Positions 37,350-48,792 of a stretch of 64,000 bases of DNA are shown in pieces. This stretch comes from Eukaryota sp. TZLM1-RC (taxonomy: Eukaryota > Metamonada: BaSk clade): assembly GCA_040285825.1 (NCBI GenBank), contig JAUPSS010000001.1, forward strand, positions 1,860,001-1,924,000, given 5' to 3'. Position numbers and translations under genes: made by a program. Every line of letters starts with the position of its first letter. Position 1 is the first letter of the stretch. The notes below the pieces were generated by a model that searched no databases, was not told where the DNA came from, and saw only the letters and a list, made by a program, of their open reading frames with translations.

Positions 37350-38015
37350 ATGCCTTTCAACTTATTTGGAAAGAAGAAGCAATCCAGCTCGTCCTCACAA
37401 GGAGGGTCTGACGTTAACTCTGTCATTGAAAAACAACGTACAACTCTTGAGTCACTGGAAAAACGATGTACCTTCTTGGAAAAGAAAAGAGACGCTCTTG
37501 CTGCAGAAGCACGTAAGCATGTTGCTGCCGGCAACAAACGAAATGCCATGTCAGTTTTACGCAGAAAGAAGACATTAGAGGGACAACTACAACAACTAGA
37601 TGGAGCCCGACATAACATTGAGTCACAAATGGCAGTTCTCGAAGGTACAGCCACACAGAGAATGGTCATGGATGCCTTCAGCGAAGGTACTAGTGCTTTG
37701 AAATCTATGCATGGCAACCTCGATGCAGACGCGGTACATGACCAAATGGACGAGTTCCGTGATGTCATGGAAACTGCTCAGGAAGCTGCTGATGCCATTT
37801 CTCAACCACTATTCGATACCGGCATGGACGAAGATGACCTCATGGCAGAGTTGAATGAACTTGAGGGAGAGGTAGCCGAGCAAGAGTTTATCAACCTAAA
37901 TGAACCAGTTGTCCCTTCCCATACTGCTGAACCTAAGCAAGATGTAGCTGAGGAGCCTGCCCCTGATAATACCATGGACGAGCTAGAAAGCTTACGTAAG
38001 ATGGTGTTTGATTAG
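37350..38015 (+). CDS. SNF7: Snf7/CHMP4 family ESCRT-III subunit
   Basis: 221 residues from an ATG. N-terminal amphipathic/basic start MPFNLFGKKKQ, then the ESCRT-III helices: VIEKQRTTLESLEKRCTFLE, KRDALAAEARKHVAAGNKRN, AMSVLRRKKTLEGQLQQLDG, then an acidic C-terminal half (MDEDDLMAELNELEGEVAEQ). The KxxR...NKR-A---L-RKK layout is specific to Vps32/CHMP4. The terminal DNTMDELESLRKMVFD helix may be the Vps4 or Bro1/ALIX contact. It polymerises on membranes for MVB sorting, abscission and repair. Size is normal for the family. Single exon. Confidence 0.92.
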   Translation: MPFNLFGKKKQSSSSSQGGSDVNSVIEKQRTTLESLEKRCTFLEKKRDALAAEARKHVAAGNKRNAMSVLRRKKTLEGQLQQLDGARHNIESQMAVLEGTATQRMVMDAFSEGTSALKSMHGNLDADAVHDQMDEFRDVMETAQEAADAISQPLFDTGMDEDDLMAELNELEGEVAEQEFINLNEPVVPSHTAEPKQDVAEEPAPDNTMDELESLRKMVFD

Positions 38016-38320
38016 TCTATTTTTTGCCTCTTTGTAAATGTGATGTAAAGCTTTTTTATTGTTGATTATGTAATTCAACATAGTGGTGAATTAGATTTGT
38101 CTTTATTGGAAGATATAATATCGCATATGCATAAAATGAAGGTAATACAAAAAGAGTGTGAGCATCTTCCACAAAATTCAACGAAGTACTTTTAGTGAAG
38201 GAGTGAACCACAGTAGAAAGGTAAAAACAAATTGAATTGTATTTTTATCAAAAAGTTTCCTTATTTGAAAAACCACCAGGTCACTTCCAAAGCTCTCTTC
38301 ACTTCTTCACTTCTTTCTCA

Positions 38321-39768
38321 ATGGTCTCCAAGAGTTTGTCTTATACTTCAAAACAGCTTTTACCTAAGAAGCACCCTCTAAACGTCTTACACTTCGTAAG
38401 AAGTACAAAATCGAGAGAAAAGTCAAAGAACATCACCGCAAGATCCGCAAAAACGCCAAGAACAATCCTTCATCAGCGCAAAAGAAATCAGTGCCACTTC
38501 CAGACTCATGGCCGATTAAAGAACAAATTGCAGATGAGTACAATCGTCTTCGTGACATCCAAAAAAACCAGCAACAGCGTCGCCAAGAAGAAGTGTTGAA
38601 ACGTAGACAAGACAACCAAATGGAAGAACAAGCTAAGCAAAATGAACTAGCTCTCCTAGTAGCCCAATCTACCCAGCGACAGGAGGAATACGAGCAGGAG
38701 GGTGAAGAAGATCAAGAACAGTACGATTTGGGTGGCATCTCTGAAGCTGAACGTCAAGTCTTCCTTAAAGACCTTCGCCGCGTTGTAAAATGCTCTGATG
38801 TGGTTCTACAGGTCTTGGACGCTCGTGATCCCATGGGCTGCAGATCGCCAATCGTTGAGAAGATGGTCGTCAATAGCAAGAAGAAGCTTCTGCTCGTGCT
38901 CAACAAGATTGATCTCGTCCCAACATCTGCTGCACTAGGCTGGCTGCAGTATCTTCGTCAATCGTTTCCAACAGTTGCTTTCAAGTCATCCGTCCAATCT
39001 CAACGCAACAATCTCTCTACACATAACCCTCTTGGCGGAGATTCCCTTCTTCGCTTACTTAAGAACTATCAGCACAACAGTGGTTTTAAACGTACAATTA
39101 CTGTTGGTGTCGTTGGTTATCCTAATGTTGGAAAGAGCTCATTAATCAATACGCTCAAGAGAAGCAAAGCCACCGTCACCGGCAACACTCCAGGAGTCAC
39201 ACGGGTTGTCCAGGAAGTTATGTTGGACAAGAAGATTGTGTTGATGGACTCTCCCGGGGTAATTTTAGCAACCAGTGGGCACCAGGCAGATTTGGTTCTT
39301 CGCAATACAGTGAAAGTGGAGAAACTTACTGATGTTGTGAGCCCAGTTAAAAGGATTTTAGAATTAACACCTCAAATTACTTTATGCAAGGTGTACGGAA
39401 TACCTTCTTTTGATAATGTTGATGAATTTCTGTTAAATGTCTCTATGGCTAAAGGGAAGCTAAAGAAGGGAGGTGTTGCAGATATTGAAGGAGCGGGTGT
39501 TATAGTTTTGCGTGATTGGAATAATGGCAAAATTCCTTACTACTGCCCACCACCTGAATCATCAGAAGCTGATAGTATTGTTTCTAATGATAATGCAGAA
39601 TCAATAGGATTTGTTACTGAAATGGGAAAAGAGTTTAATATTGATGATAGTTTTATAAATGCTGAGCAATCTGCCCTGAGAGAGGTTTCATTTTTGAATG
39701 AAGACTTTTTCGATTTTAAACCAACAAGGAATTCACTGGAACTTGGTCAAATGGTTGAGGAAATGTAA
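38321..39768 (+). CDS. GNL3/nucleostemin-like nucleolar GTPase with one tiny intron
   Basis: Join 38321-38333 and 38372-39768: 469 residues. The exon 2 frame extends upstream of the first internal ATG (38491) through LRKKYKIERKVKEHHRKIRK, the basic N-terminus typical of nucleostemin/GNL3L. A 38-nt intron (38334-38371) links it to ATG GTC TCC AAG A, giving MVSKTPSKRLTLRKK. The GTPase is circularly permuted: DARDP (about 153), G4 NKID (about 180), G1 GYPNVGKSS (about 251), G2 GVTR, G3 DSPG (about 296). A charged coiled coil precedes it. A GGVADIEGAGVIVLRDWNNG block and the YYCPPPE motif match the family. It functions in large-subunit ribosome biogenesis in the nucleolus. The intron has GTTTGT/AAG borders, weaker than others here. 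Confidence 0.88.
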
Positions 39769-40009
39769 TTTTTTTAGTTTTTTTAGTTTTTAAAGTTTAA
39801 GTTGGAACAAAATGCAGTTTTGGTTAATTAAATACTTTTAAAGTTTTATTATTTGGTCTTTAAATAACAATGATGTTTTACCTGCAATATGACATGTATT
39901 ATGAGGTTTTTCTGGTTTTTCTAATAAAAAGCACCAATTAACATTACACAATTTAATAATATTTATAAAACAGAAAAGTATTGTCAGATGATTTCACTTT
40001 CGCAACTTT

Positions 40010-40890
40010 TCTGTTGGATGCCCAAAACTGTTCCTTTTCATCTTTAATTTCTCAAATTTCTAAAATTTATGGTTTTCATTTCTAGATACCACATTTTCTT
40101 GTACAACGCGCCTTCCTTGTTTCATTTGGCCCAGCCACGTGCCCCTTAAATGAATTTACAAATGTGGATCAAAAATTTCTGCAAATCATCTGTTTGATTG
40201 AACACTTTTATCTAAATTTGAATACCAACTTTATTACTTTTCGAGCAAACGTCCAGTTAGGGATCAACTGTATCTTAGGTCAAAGTCACCCAGAATTGTT
40301 ATCTATATAGAACCTTTACTCACTTGTTTGTTTCATGAAGATACATTGAATTCTTTTGGTAGAAATAGAAGTGAATTAATTCTTGAAGGTGTTGACGGAA
40401 CGACTATCGTTACTGATGTGAGATCAACTGATGTGTGTAATAATACTTTCATACCATTAGCTCAGTCAAAACACAAGAATCCTCTGTCTGTTGCTGAAAA
40501 CACTAAAATTGATAAATATAAAGCAAAATTGGTTTTCTTGAATGCTGAATCCCACACTCATTACGCCCTCTGTCCATTTGTTTTCTCCTTAAATGGTACG
40601 CTTGGACAACTTGCTTTATCTTTCTTATATAATTTTGTTGAAATTGTCAAACAACGTACAGGAAGATTTTTTGACAAAACGTTTTGGCAGAATAGAATTG
40701 TGTTTTAATTTTTAAAGGTGAAGACCCCGTATTGTCTTCTGCTTTTTTATCTCTTGATCGTTTTTTTGAAGGAAGAACTTCCAGTCAATTCTGCTTGCCT
40801 GATTTGGGATATGAAGATTTAAAATTTTAATTATTGTGTTTAGTTTCTCGGTGGAATAAATAAAAATATTTAAGAAAAAGTTTAACACAT
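40010..40890 (+). mobile_element. LINE subfamily D, 3' half
   Basis: The best frame (40328-40708) reads HEDTLNSFGRNRSELILEGV, TDVRSTDVCNNTFIPLAQSK, IDKYKAKLVFLN, YALCPFVFSLNGTLG and FFDKTFWQNRIVF, the same endonuclease layout as the other families. After a frame change it continues to DLGYEDLKF stop and the tail TTTAGTTTCTCGGTGGAATAAATA. Homology to the minus-strand copy at 46.97-48.99 kb starts near 40010. Broken by stops and frameshifts. Confidence 0.8.
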
Positions 40891-40899
40891 CAAAAAGAA

Positions 40900-41317
40900 A
40901 AGATAAAATGGCCAATTAGAGTTCAATTTTCAATTGAAATTTAATTCAACTCATTTGAAAGGAGCTTTAATGACCGGAGGAAGAATTAAACTCAAAATTA
41001 AACTTTTTTTAAACTGTGAAAATGAATAAATCAATAAACAATGATTGAAAATGATTGAAATAATGTATTTGATTAAGTACTAAAATTAATCATGAAATAA
41101 TACTGCCCAACAGATAAAATTGTTTGACGATAGATCAATTTGACAGATTTTTGGTCTAGATTAAAGTAAACAAGGGCAAAAGGAAGCTAAAAATGGATTA
41201 TTTATGTTACAAAAAAACTAAAAAAACTATTAAAATTATTAAAAAATACAAAGATTAACAGAAACAAAGATTCCCATTCAAAATTAAACCCAATAAAACG
41301 CAATTATTAAAGAATTA
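40900..41317. other. AT-rich spacer downstream of the TPR gene
   Basis: No ORF or repeat recognised. Confidence 0.4.
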
Positions 41318-42403
41318 TTAGCAAAGGCCACTTAACCTTTGAAGTTCTTTTTCAGCAGCTTCCCGGCCATTAACAATACCCAAGCTTGATTTAATCATCG
41401 ACACTTTGATTGGAGAATCACAACGACTCCAGGACTTTTTGAGCTGTTCCTTGGCAGAACCAAAATTTCCTTCATTGAGTGACACCCTTGTCATGATCTC
41501 CTCTACAATTGGACATTCTTTAAGTTCCAAATTTTCAGATAATTGAACAAATCGTTCATAAGACACCCTAGCTTCACTAAACTTTTTCAAACAAAAATAA
41601 TTCAAAATTAGATTGCCAGTTGCTAGTCTTTCGTAATTTAAATCATTTAGTAAAAGAGCAAATTTCAAAGCAGAGTTTAACGATTCTAATGCATTCTCGA
41701 AATCTTCAAGAATTAAACTAGAAATTCCAAAATTAGTATTTGAATGGTAAAGACTGGTCAAGACTTGGCTTGACTTGGCGTCATCATCGACATCAAATTC
41801 ATCATACAAATTTGATTGCTGACGTGAACAATCCCGTGATCGCTCAAAATTAATTCTAGAAGGCTCAGAATTCTTGCTTTTTGAAACCTCCTTTTGGCCT
41901 AGTTTGAAGTAATCAACGGCTAATGCATTCAACGAGATGGACTGCAGACCTCTGTCCTCAAGGTGTTCTGACAAGACCAAACAAGCTTCATACTCCTTGA
42001 TAGCAGAGGAACGCTTATCGTGATTATCAAGCAAAACACCAATTCGAAGTCTAGTGTGGATTTCGTCGCGATACTTAGCAGCACGGTTAGCAGAAGAGGC
42101 AAGAATGCGGAGGTCCTTGAGGGAACTCATGACGGATGCTGAGAGCCGGTTTGAGCACGGGGAGGATGTGGTGGGCGTGAGACTGCCTAAGAGTGGGGTT
42201 TTGTGGCTTGTTGAAAGGGGTGTTTTGGGAGCACGATGTATCATTGGAGAAGGACTAGATGTTGCAGATTGGGTTCGTTGAGGTAAATTGAGAGATGGTA
42301 ATGATAATGATAACACCTGGCCAACCTCTGGCACAACAGATGTAGGTGATCGAGCAGCAAGTTTGGTTGGAATTGGAGTGGCCAGGGTTGATGTGAGAGG
42401 CAT
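41318..42403 (-). CDS. TPR-repeat protein, unknown role
   Basis: 361 residues from an ATG. Residues 1-90 are Ser/Thr/Pro-rich and probably disordered. Residues 105-350 are helical pairs with TPR features: YRDEIHTRLRIGVLLDNHDK, SAIKEYEACLVLSEHLEDRG, then SISLNALAVDYFKLGQKE; later TNFGISSLILEDFENALESL and LATGNLILNYFCLKKFSEAR. The pattern of L-G-Y/A-hydrophobic repeats with 'alleh-edrglq' resembles TPR proteins of the TTC/LGN type. No partner can be named. An acidic loop (FDVDDDAKSS) interrupts the repeats. Confidence 0.65.
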   Translation of the reverse strand: MPLTSTLATPIPTKLAARSPTSVVPEVGQVLSLSLPSLNLPQRTQSATSSPSPMIHRAPKTPLSTSHKTPLLGSLTPTTSSPCSNRLSASVMSSLKDLRILASSANRAAKYRDEIHTRLRIGVLLDNHDKRSSAIKEYEACLVLSEHLEDRGLQSISLNALAVDYFKLGQKEVSKSKNSEPSRINFERSRDCSRQQSNLYDEFDVDDDAKSSQVLTSLYHSNTNFGISSLILEDFENALESLNSALKFALLLNDLNYERLATGNLILNYFCLKKFSEARVSYERFVQLSENLELKECPIVEEIMTRVSLNEGNFGSAKEQLKKSWSRCDSPIKVSMIKSSLGIVNGREAAEKELQRLSGLC

Positions 42404-42479
42404 GATGACTTCAAAATGATTGAATTCTGTGATGCGAAAAGCAATTTTTGATGTTATTAAATCTGATTTTCGTGAGCTA

Positions 42480-42900
42480 TCTAGTTTTTTCTACCATTTT
42501 TATGATAAAGAATCAGATTAAATATTTGATTCATTTGGTTTAAAACCATCTTCTGGCGTAAAACAAGGTGATCCTAGGCCCTCCATTTTTTGGCTATTCA
42601 CAAAAATTTATATATCATTAAGCAAAAATACCATTCCCTAAAAACAGTTGCTTAGAAAAATGAATTAATTCTGATTGGTTCATTCGATTTGCTACACTTG
42701 GTTGCTCAAGAAATTGGCGTTTTCATATGAAAATATTGGGCTTCATCTTAATGCGGATAGAGCTCAGTTGTAAATTAATCAACTGACTTCAAAAACTATT
42801 AGTTTATTAAAAGGAAAAGTACCACAGGAATTACATATTCAACAAAAACTAAAAATCAATATAGTTGAATAATGCAGTACAAAAAGGAGATTTTTCATCA
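42480..42900 (+). mobile_element. LINE RT relic
   Basis: The plus strand reads FGLKPSSGVKQGDPRPSIFW (RT motif B), then after disruptions LAFSYENIGLHLNADRAQL and KGKVPQELHIQQKLKIN, the order found after RT motif C. No open frame of useful length. Confidence 0.55.
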
Positions 42901-43602
42901 GGGCATTTTTTAATAGTCGTTTATGATAAACTACTTTCATTATAACTTTCGACAAAGTTTCTTTAAACTGGAGAAATTCGACATTGCAATAACCTTTCCA
43001 ATCAATTTGATCAGATTTTCAAAGGTTTATTACAATAACAGAAGTCAAGACAGTAGGTGAGATTTCTGGCATTGAGATTTCGAAGAACATATCATACCCG
43101 TTTTTCATATCATAGAGTATACATAAAGTTTAGAACACTAACGCAGGAGTCAAGCAATATCGTTCTAATGGATGAATTTTTTTAGACCTTACCTAACATC
43201 ATTGTGTGATAGTTTAACTGAAAAGGAAGATCATGATTTCTTCACCAGTTAAGACTATGTCAAAGATAACAAGCTTGATTTGATATTAATAAAGTAAGTT
43301 TGTTTATTGTTTGTGTTTGTGTTTTTTTCATAAACTGTGAACATTGCATATTTTGTCTTGCTTTACATTCAAAAAATTATTTTAGTGAACTGCGAGATCA
43401 CTGTAAGATTTCCCTGTTTTATAAATATTGAACCTAGACCTTTTACTCTGCAAACAATGCAACTTCAAACTACAAAAGCACTAATTTTAAGTTGTTCTAA
43501 AAAGTATTTTTAAATAGTCAAAAAAACTAATCTTGTATCCCCTCTCATCATCCTGTCATCTGAACGGGTTACTTATATTTGACATTTTTGTGCTATTAGC
43601 CA
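42901..43602. other. Upstream region of the polymerase gene
   Basis: AT-rich with no clear ORF. Presumably holds the POLD1 promoter; no specific element recognised. Confidence 0.4.
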
Positions 43603-46600
43603 ATGCCCCCCAAGCTCTCTCTTCCAAAAGCTAAATTGGGATCTCCTCCTCGTAAATTACCACGCCAACCAAGGTCAGGAGCACCTTCCTCACCGATTCC
43701 CTTTTCCCCTGTGCTTTCTCCTGTGAATGATCCAGATTTTGGTGAAACCGGACCACAGGCTGATTACCCCTCTCTGTCAACTAGGCCTTTACCTCCTCCT
43801 ATTTCTTCCTCCAATGACTTTATTTTTCAACTCATTTCAATGTCAGAACCTCAAGAATCACATGTCACGGTTCCTTATGTCCATCGTGATGACTACCCCT
43901 CCTACAACATCTCCTCTTTTGTCACTGCGTTTGGTGTGACTCCTGAAGGGAACTCTGTCTCTGTCAGACTCCATGGATACCGCCCATATATCTACATCAA
44001 ATGCCCAGATGATTTTAACGATTCAGAATCTGGCATTCAGCAAACTATTGAACAAATCAATTCAGCTTGTAATAGAGACCTTCGAAACCCTCAATCTTTT
44101 GTTTTAGATATTAAAGTTGTGGAGAGAATGTCTATAATGAACTACGAGGCAAACCCTATTACTAAGTTTCTCCAATTTACCCTTACCTGCTCTCGTTCTA
44201 TTTCAAAGGTCAGAGGAATTCTTGAGACTGGTCGTTTTGGTTCTGGTCCTCTTCCTGTTTGTAATTTTGAAACCTTTGATAGTAACATCAACTACTCACT
44301 TCAAATGAGGTTAATGCTTGAATTGGCTGATTTTGAATGGGTTAAACTGGGAAAAGGAAGTTTTACTGTTCAAAATGCTAACGAAAATAGCAAATCTCAA
44401 ATCATTATTGACTGTTCTTGGCGGTCAGTTTCCGTCATCAACGACAATCATCTTCCCCCTTATGCTCCAATCAGAATTATGAGCCTCGACATTGAAGTTG
44501 CCGGTCGCCAAGGTGTTTTTCCTACCTCTGAGGTTGATCCAATCATCCAGATTGCAGTCGCTTGCCAAATTGGAATGGGCTTGGATGATCAGACCTCGCT
44601 ATTCAAGGTGGTGTTCGTTCACGGCAGTTGTCTCCCAATTGCAGGAGTTTCTGTCCGTTCCCATCAATCAGAACGTGATCTTTTGATTGATTTTGAGCGG
44701 TTTCTTTTAGTTTTTGACCCTGATGTGATTACAGGTTACAATTCTGAGGGATTTGATGTACCTTATATCATTGATAGGGGTCGTCACAAGTCTATGAAAA
44801 TTCCAAATTATTTTAATGTTTCAAGGCTAAACGACGCTCTTCCCAAGTATAGAGATACTAGGTTCAGCTCAAATCAAGTAGGCACGAGAGAAACGAAGCA
44901 TACAGAAATTCCTGGCAGAATTGTAATTGACGTTCTTCATTCCATTCAGACAGACCATAAACTGCGATCGTATACCCTTAACTCTGTCTCCCTTCATTTT
45001 CTTGGCGAGCAAAAGGAAGATGTTCATCACTCAGCTATTACTGGGTTGTTCAAAGGTTCAGCTGATGATAGACGAAGATTAGCAGTTTATTGTGTGAAAG
45101 ATGCATTGCTACCATTGAGATTGATTAATCACTTGAAGCTACTTGTTAATCTGTCAGAAATGGCGAAAGTAACTGGTGTGGGGGTCGACTCTCTTCTAGG
45201 AAGGGGTCAACAAATCAAAGTACTTGCTCAAATCTATCATTATTCAATGAAAAGAGGGTTTGTTATCCCTAATGTTCCGAAAAGAGAAGGTGGTGATGAG
45301 TCATATGAAGGTGCGACCGTCATTGAACCTTTGAAAGGTTATCATGAAAATGCCATCTCTGTATTGGATTTCTCTTCTCTTTACCCCTCAATTATGATGG
45401 CACACAATGTTTGCTATTCAACATTAATTAGGCAGACAGAATTGAAAAATTTCGATGCTGAGACTTACACAATCGTTCCCACAGAGTCTGATAGCACCAT
45501 TGCTTTTATTAAGAAAGAAAACAGAATTGGTATTTTACCCGAAATCCTCAATCATTTGCTTACAGCAAGAAAAGAAGCAAAGAGATTAATGGCAAGTTCC
45601 ACAGACAAGTCGTTACAAGCAGTATATGATGGAAGACAATTGGCCTTGAAAATCACTGCAAACTCAGTATATGGCTTCACGGGTGCTCTGGTCGGAAAGC
45701 TTCCATGTCCAGAAATTGCTGCAAGTGTTACCGCTTTTGGGAGGACTATGATTGACAAAACCAAATCTTTAGTGGAATCAAGCTATGATGGAGCCAAGGT
45801 TGTTTATGGTGATACGGATTCAGTAATGATTGATTTTGGAGTGAAGGAAGTTTCTAGGTCTATTGAAATGGGCCATGAAGCAGCTGAGTTTATTACCTCA
45901 CATTTTGAAAAGCCCATTTCTTTGGAATTTGAAAAAGTTTATTGTCCTTATTTACTCATTTCTAAGAAAAGATATGCTGGTTTATTATGGAAAACTGCTG
46001 ATAATTGGTCGAAAATCGATGCCAAAGGTATAGAAACCGTCCGAAGGGACAACTGCCCATTAGTGGCCAAGGTGGTCACAACTTGCCTAAATAAGATTCT
46101 CATTGATAGGGATCCTACAGGTGCAATGAGGTACGCTCAATCAATCATTTCTGATTTATTACAAAACAAACTAGATCTATCTCTGCTTGTAATTTCAAAG
46201 CAATTGACAAAAGATGAGTCAAATTATGCCAATGTACAACCCCACACTGAATGTGCAAAGAAAATGGCAAAGCGTGATCCTGGAAGTGCACCTACAATTG
46301 GATCCAGGGTAGCCTATGTCATTATCCAAGGCAGTAAAAATTCTAAGATTTACGAACGTGCCGAAGATCCCATTTATGTTTTGGAAAACAACTTATCTTT
46401 GGACACAGATTATTATCTAACAAATCAACTTTCTAATCCTCTAGTTCGTATTTTCGAACCCATAAATAAAAAGGCCGAGAGTGAGCTTTTGCATGGGTCA
46501 CATACTCGCAAGGTTTCACGTTCTTTTGGTGGTACATCTGGCTTGATGAAGTTTGCAAAGGCTGTGCCCACGTGCCTGGGATGTAAAGCTCGTTTGACTT

Positions 46601-46869
46601 CGCAGGAAGTCTCGAGTAAGAGTCCATTATGTCAGCATTGTGGTGATAAGAAAGAAGAGATCATTAGGGGATCACTCGAAAATTTCAGGAAAGTCGAACA
46701 TGCTTTTTCTCGTATTTGGACGGAGTGTCAGCGGTGTGCTGGCAATATGCACCAGAAAGTGCTCTGTGAATCGAGAGATTGTCCAATTTTCTACCTGAGA
46801 AAGAAAGTGCAAAAGGATTATTTGCAAGCTGAACAAAATTTAAAAAAGTTTGGCAATTTTGAATGGTGA
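43603..46869 (+). CDS. POLD1: DNA polymerase delta catalytic subunit
   Basis: 1088 residues, single exon, ATG at 43603. Exonuclease: Exo I SLDIEVAG (D296, E298), Exo II GYNSEGFDVPYI, Exo III YCVKDALLP. Polymerase: motif A VLDFSSLYPSIMMAHN (D589), motif B LKITANSVYGFTGA, motif C VYGDTDSVM (D737, D739). C-terminus: CysA zinc site CLGC...CQHC (about 991-1015) and CysB CQRC...C...C (4Fe-4S) that binds the B subunit. SSLYPSIMMAHNVCYSTL and the two Cys clusters distinguish delta from alpha, epsilon and zeta. It is the lagging-strand and repair polymerase, with PCNA. The N-terminus (1-70) is Pro-rich and basic. Length matches the family. A PIP-like end is not obvious; the last residues are NLKKFGNFEW. 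Confidence 0.96.
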   Translation: MPPKLSLPKAKLGSPPRKLPRQPRSGAPSSPIPFSPVLSPVNDPDFGETGPQADYPSLSTRPLPPPISSSNDFIFQLISMSEPQESHVTVPYVHRDDYPSYNISSFVTAFGVTPEGNSVSVRLHGYRPYIYIKCPDDFNDSESGIQQTIEQINSACNRDLRNPQSFVLDIKVVERMSIMNYEANPITKFLQFTLTCSRSISKVRGILETGRFGSGPLPVCNFETFDSNINYSLQMRLMLELADFEWVKLGKGSFTVQNANENSKSQIIIDCSWRSVSVINDNHLPPYAPIRIMSLDIEVAGRQGVFPTSEVDPIIQIAVACQIGMGLDDQTSLFKVVFVHGSCLPIAGVSVRSHQSERDLLIDFERFLLVFDPDVITGYNSEGFDVPYIIDRGRHKSMKIPNYFNVSRLNDALPKYRDTRFSSNQVGTRETKHTEIPGRIVIDVLHSIQTDHKLRSYTLNSVSLHFLGEQKEDVHHSAITGLFKGSADDRRRLAVYCVKDALLPLRLINHLKLLVNLSEMAKVTGVGVDSLLGRGQQIKVLAQIYHYSMKRGFVIPNVPKREGGDESYEGATVIEPLKGYHENAISVLDFSSLYPSIMMAHNVCYSTLIRQTELKNFDAETYTIVPTESDSTIAFIKKENRIGILPEILNHLLTARKEAKRLMASSTDKSLQAVYDGRQLALKITANSVYGFTGALVGKLPCPEIAASVTAFGRTMIDKTKSLVESSYDGAKVVYGDTDSVMIDFGVKEVSRSIEMGHEAAEFITSHFEKPISLEFEKVYCPYLLISKKRYAGLLWKTADNWSKIDAKGIETVRRDNCPLVAKVVTTCLNKILIDRDPTGAMRYAQSIISDLLQNKLDLSLLVISKQLTKDESNYANVQPHTECAKKMAKRDPGSAPTIGSRVAYVIIQGSKNSKIYERAEDPIYVLENNLSLDTDYYLTNQLSNPLVRIFEPINKKAESELLHGSHTRKVSRSFGGTSGLMKFAKAVPTCLGCKARLTSQEVSSKSPLCQHCGDKKEEIIRGSLENFRKVEHAFSRIWTECQRCAGNMHQKVLCESRDCPIFYLRKKVQKDYLQAEQNLKKFGNFEW

Positions 46870-47457
46870 TATTGATAAAAGTAAGTTTTTTGTTTAAGTT
46901 TGTGTAATTTTTTTATAAATTGTAAACTTTTTTAACCAAATTTTTGAATTTATTACTTTCAAAAGACTAAACACGATAATTAAAATTCTAAATCTTCATA
47001 TCCCAAATCAGCCAAAAAGAATTGACTGGAGGTTTTTCCTTCATAAAAGCGTCCAAGAGACAATAAAGCAGAAGACAATAAGGGGTCTCCACCTTCAAAA
47101 ATTGAAAGTACAATTCTGTGCTGCGAAAATGTTTTGTCAAAAATTCTTCAGGTACGTTGTTTTACAATTTCAACAAAATCATCCAAATAAAGAAAGTGGG
47201 ATAAGCGTGCCATGTAGGGAAAAAGCAGATGGACAAAGGACATAATGAGTGTGAGATTCTGCATTCAAGGAAACCAACTTTGCTTTATATTTATCAAATT
47301 GCGAGTTTTCGGCAACAGACAGCGGATTCTTGTATTTTAACTGAGCTAATGGTATGAAAGGACTATAACACACATCAGTTGATCTCACATCGGAAATGAA
47401 AGTCGTTCCTTCAACACCTTCAAGAATTAAATCACCTCTATTTCTACTAAAAGAATT

Positions 47458-48310
47458 AAATGTATTTATTGAATTTGCACACTTAATTAAATTAACTCAT
47501 AACTAATGGGACGACTATCATTGAACCAAGATTTCCTCTACAAAATCTTGATCTGCTTGCTGTCTAGCTAAAGCTTCTCTAATTCGATTGAAAAACCGCG
47601 GTAATCTACTAATAATGGCCAATTGAATCCGTGAACGCCATAAAAAAATATCAAATCTTTTCATTGTTTTTTCTTGCACCATTTTTTGGAAGTCATCCAA
47701 AAAAGTTTCTGCTTCAACTGATAATCTTCCATTTATCGAAAATGGGAAAGCAATAAAAACCAGCTGTGTATTTCTATCGACATTTGCCTCTTCAATATCT
47801 TTATCATATTTTCTATGTTTCTCTTTTGCTTTAAAATCCAGAGCAGCCACAGGATTAAGTTTTCTTCTGTGAACCAAAGTAGCATTTGCAACATTACATG
47901 AGACAAAGTCAACAATAGCTTCAGAATTATCAATACAATCACAGTATACATCACCTCTATCATCAGAACCAAAATTATTCAGAGAAAGTGTCTCCTTCAG
48001 CAGGGGCTCTTTGATACACGATATCCTTGCAGTTTGTGCCATATTGAAAACAGTGTCTCTAACAGCATCATGTAATGAAGAACGATAAGTTATCAATTTA
48101 GAGCAATTCAGAGCATGGCGCAAAGTGAGTTGAGGTGAATTCGAACAAATACATTTTTCTTTTGATAATAATTGGTTAATGGGGATGTTCAAATATAATC
48201 TCATTTTTGTTACAAATGCTTCATTAGTGGCACACAACCCAAATCTTCGTGGTACAATAGTTACAAAAAGTGAAGAATCTGACGACTTGTTTTCACAAAC
48301 ACCCTTTTCC
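47458..48310 (-). mobile_element. LINE subfamily C with an intact endonuclease domain, 12-bp TSD
   Basis: 853 bp inserted in LINE D; ACTAAAAGAATT at 47446-47457 and 48311-48322. It is uninterrupted from the 5' junction: about 264 codons ending EALARQQADQDFVEEILVQ. It includes a C-x-C...H...C finger (CICSNSPQLTLRHALNC), RGDVYCDCIDNSEAIVDFVS, and HRKYD, then FIAFPFSINGRLSVEAETFL and TMKRFDIFLWRSRIQLAIIS. This is the best-preserved restriction-like endonuclease domain in the window. The RT part is absent through 5' truncation, so it is not autonomous. Confidence 0.88.
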
Positions 48311-48475
48311 ACTAAAAGAATTCAATGTATCTTCATCAACCAAACAAGGTTCTTCATAGGAAACAATTCTGTGTGACTTTGACCTACAATAGAGTTGATC
48401 CCTAACTGCATCATGGACTTTTGCTCGGAAAGTAATAAAGTTGGTATTTAAATTTAGTTATAAGTGTTACAATAA

Positions 48476-48792
48476 GTGTCCATTTGTTTTTTCTTTGCTT
48501 GGATCTCTAGGTAAGGCTGCTATGGCTTTCCTTGAGGATTTTGTTGTAGTTGTAAAGGAAAGAACTGGAAGAATTTTCAATCGTGTTTACTGGAAAAACA
48601 GGATTGTATTTTCTATTTTTAAGGGAATGGTAACACTAATTTCTGATTCACTATCTTCTTTTGGGAAATTTTCTGAATCATTAGCGATTAATTGTTTTGA
48701 TGTAGGGGAGGCAGGTTTTGAGGATGTGGAGTTTTAATTGTGTATTTCATATTTGTTGTGGAATAAAAATAAATATCTTAAAAAGAAAAAAA
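48476..48792 (+). mobile_element. LINE subfamily B 3' end, 14-bp TSD
   Basis: 317 bp inserted in LINE D; AAGTGTTACAATAA at 48462-48475 and 48793-48806. Encodes CPFVFSLLGSLGKAAMAFLE through GFEDVEF stop, then a tail ending in A-rich sequence. Nearly identical to 20668-20941. Confidence 0.9.
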
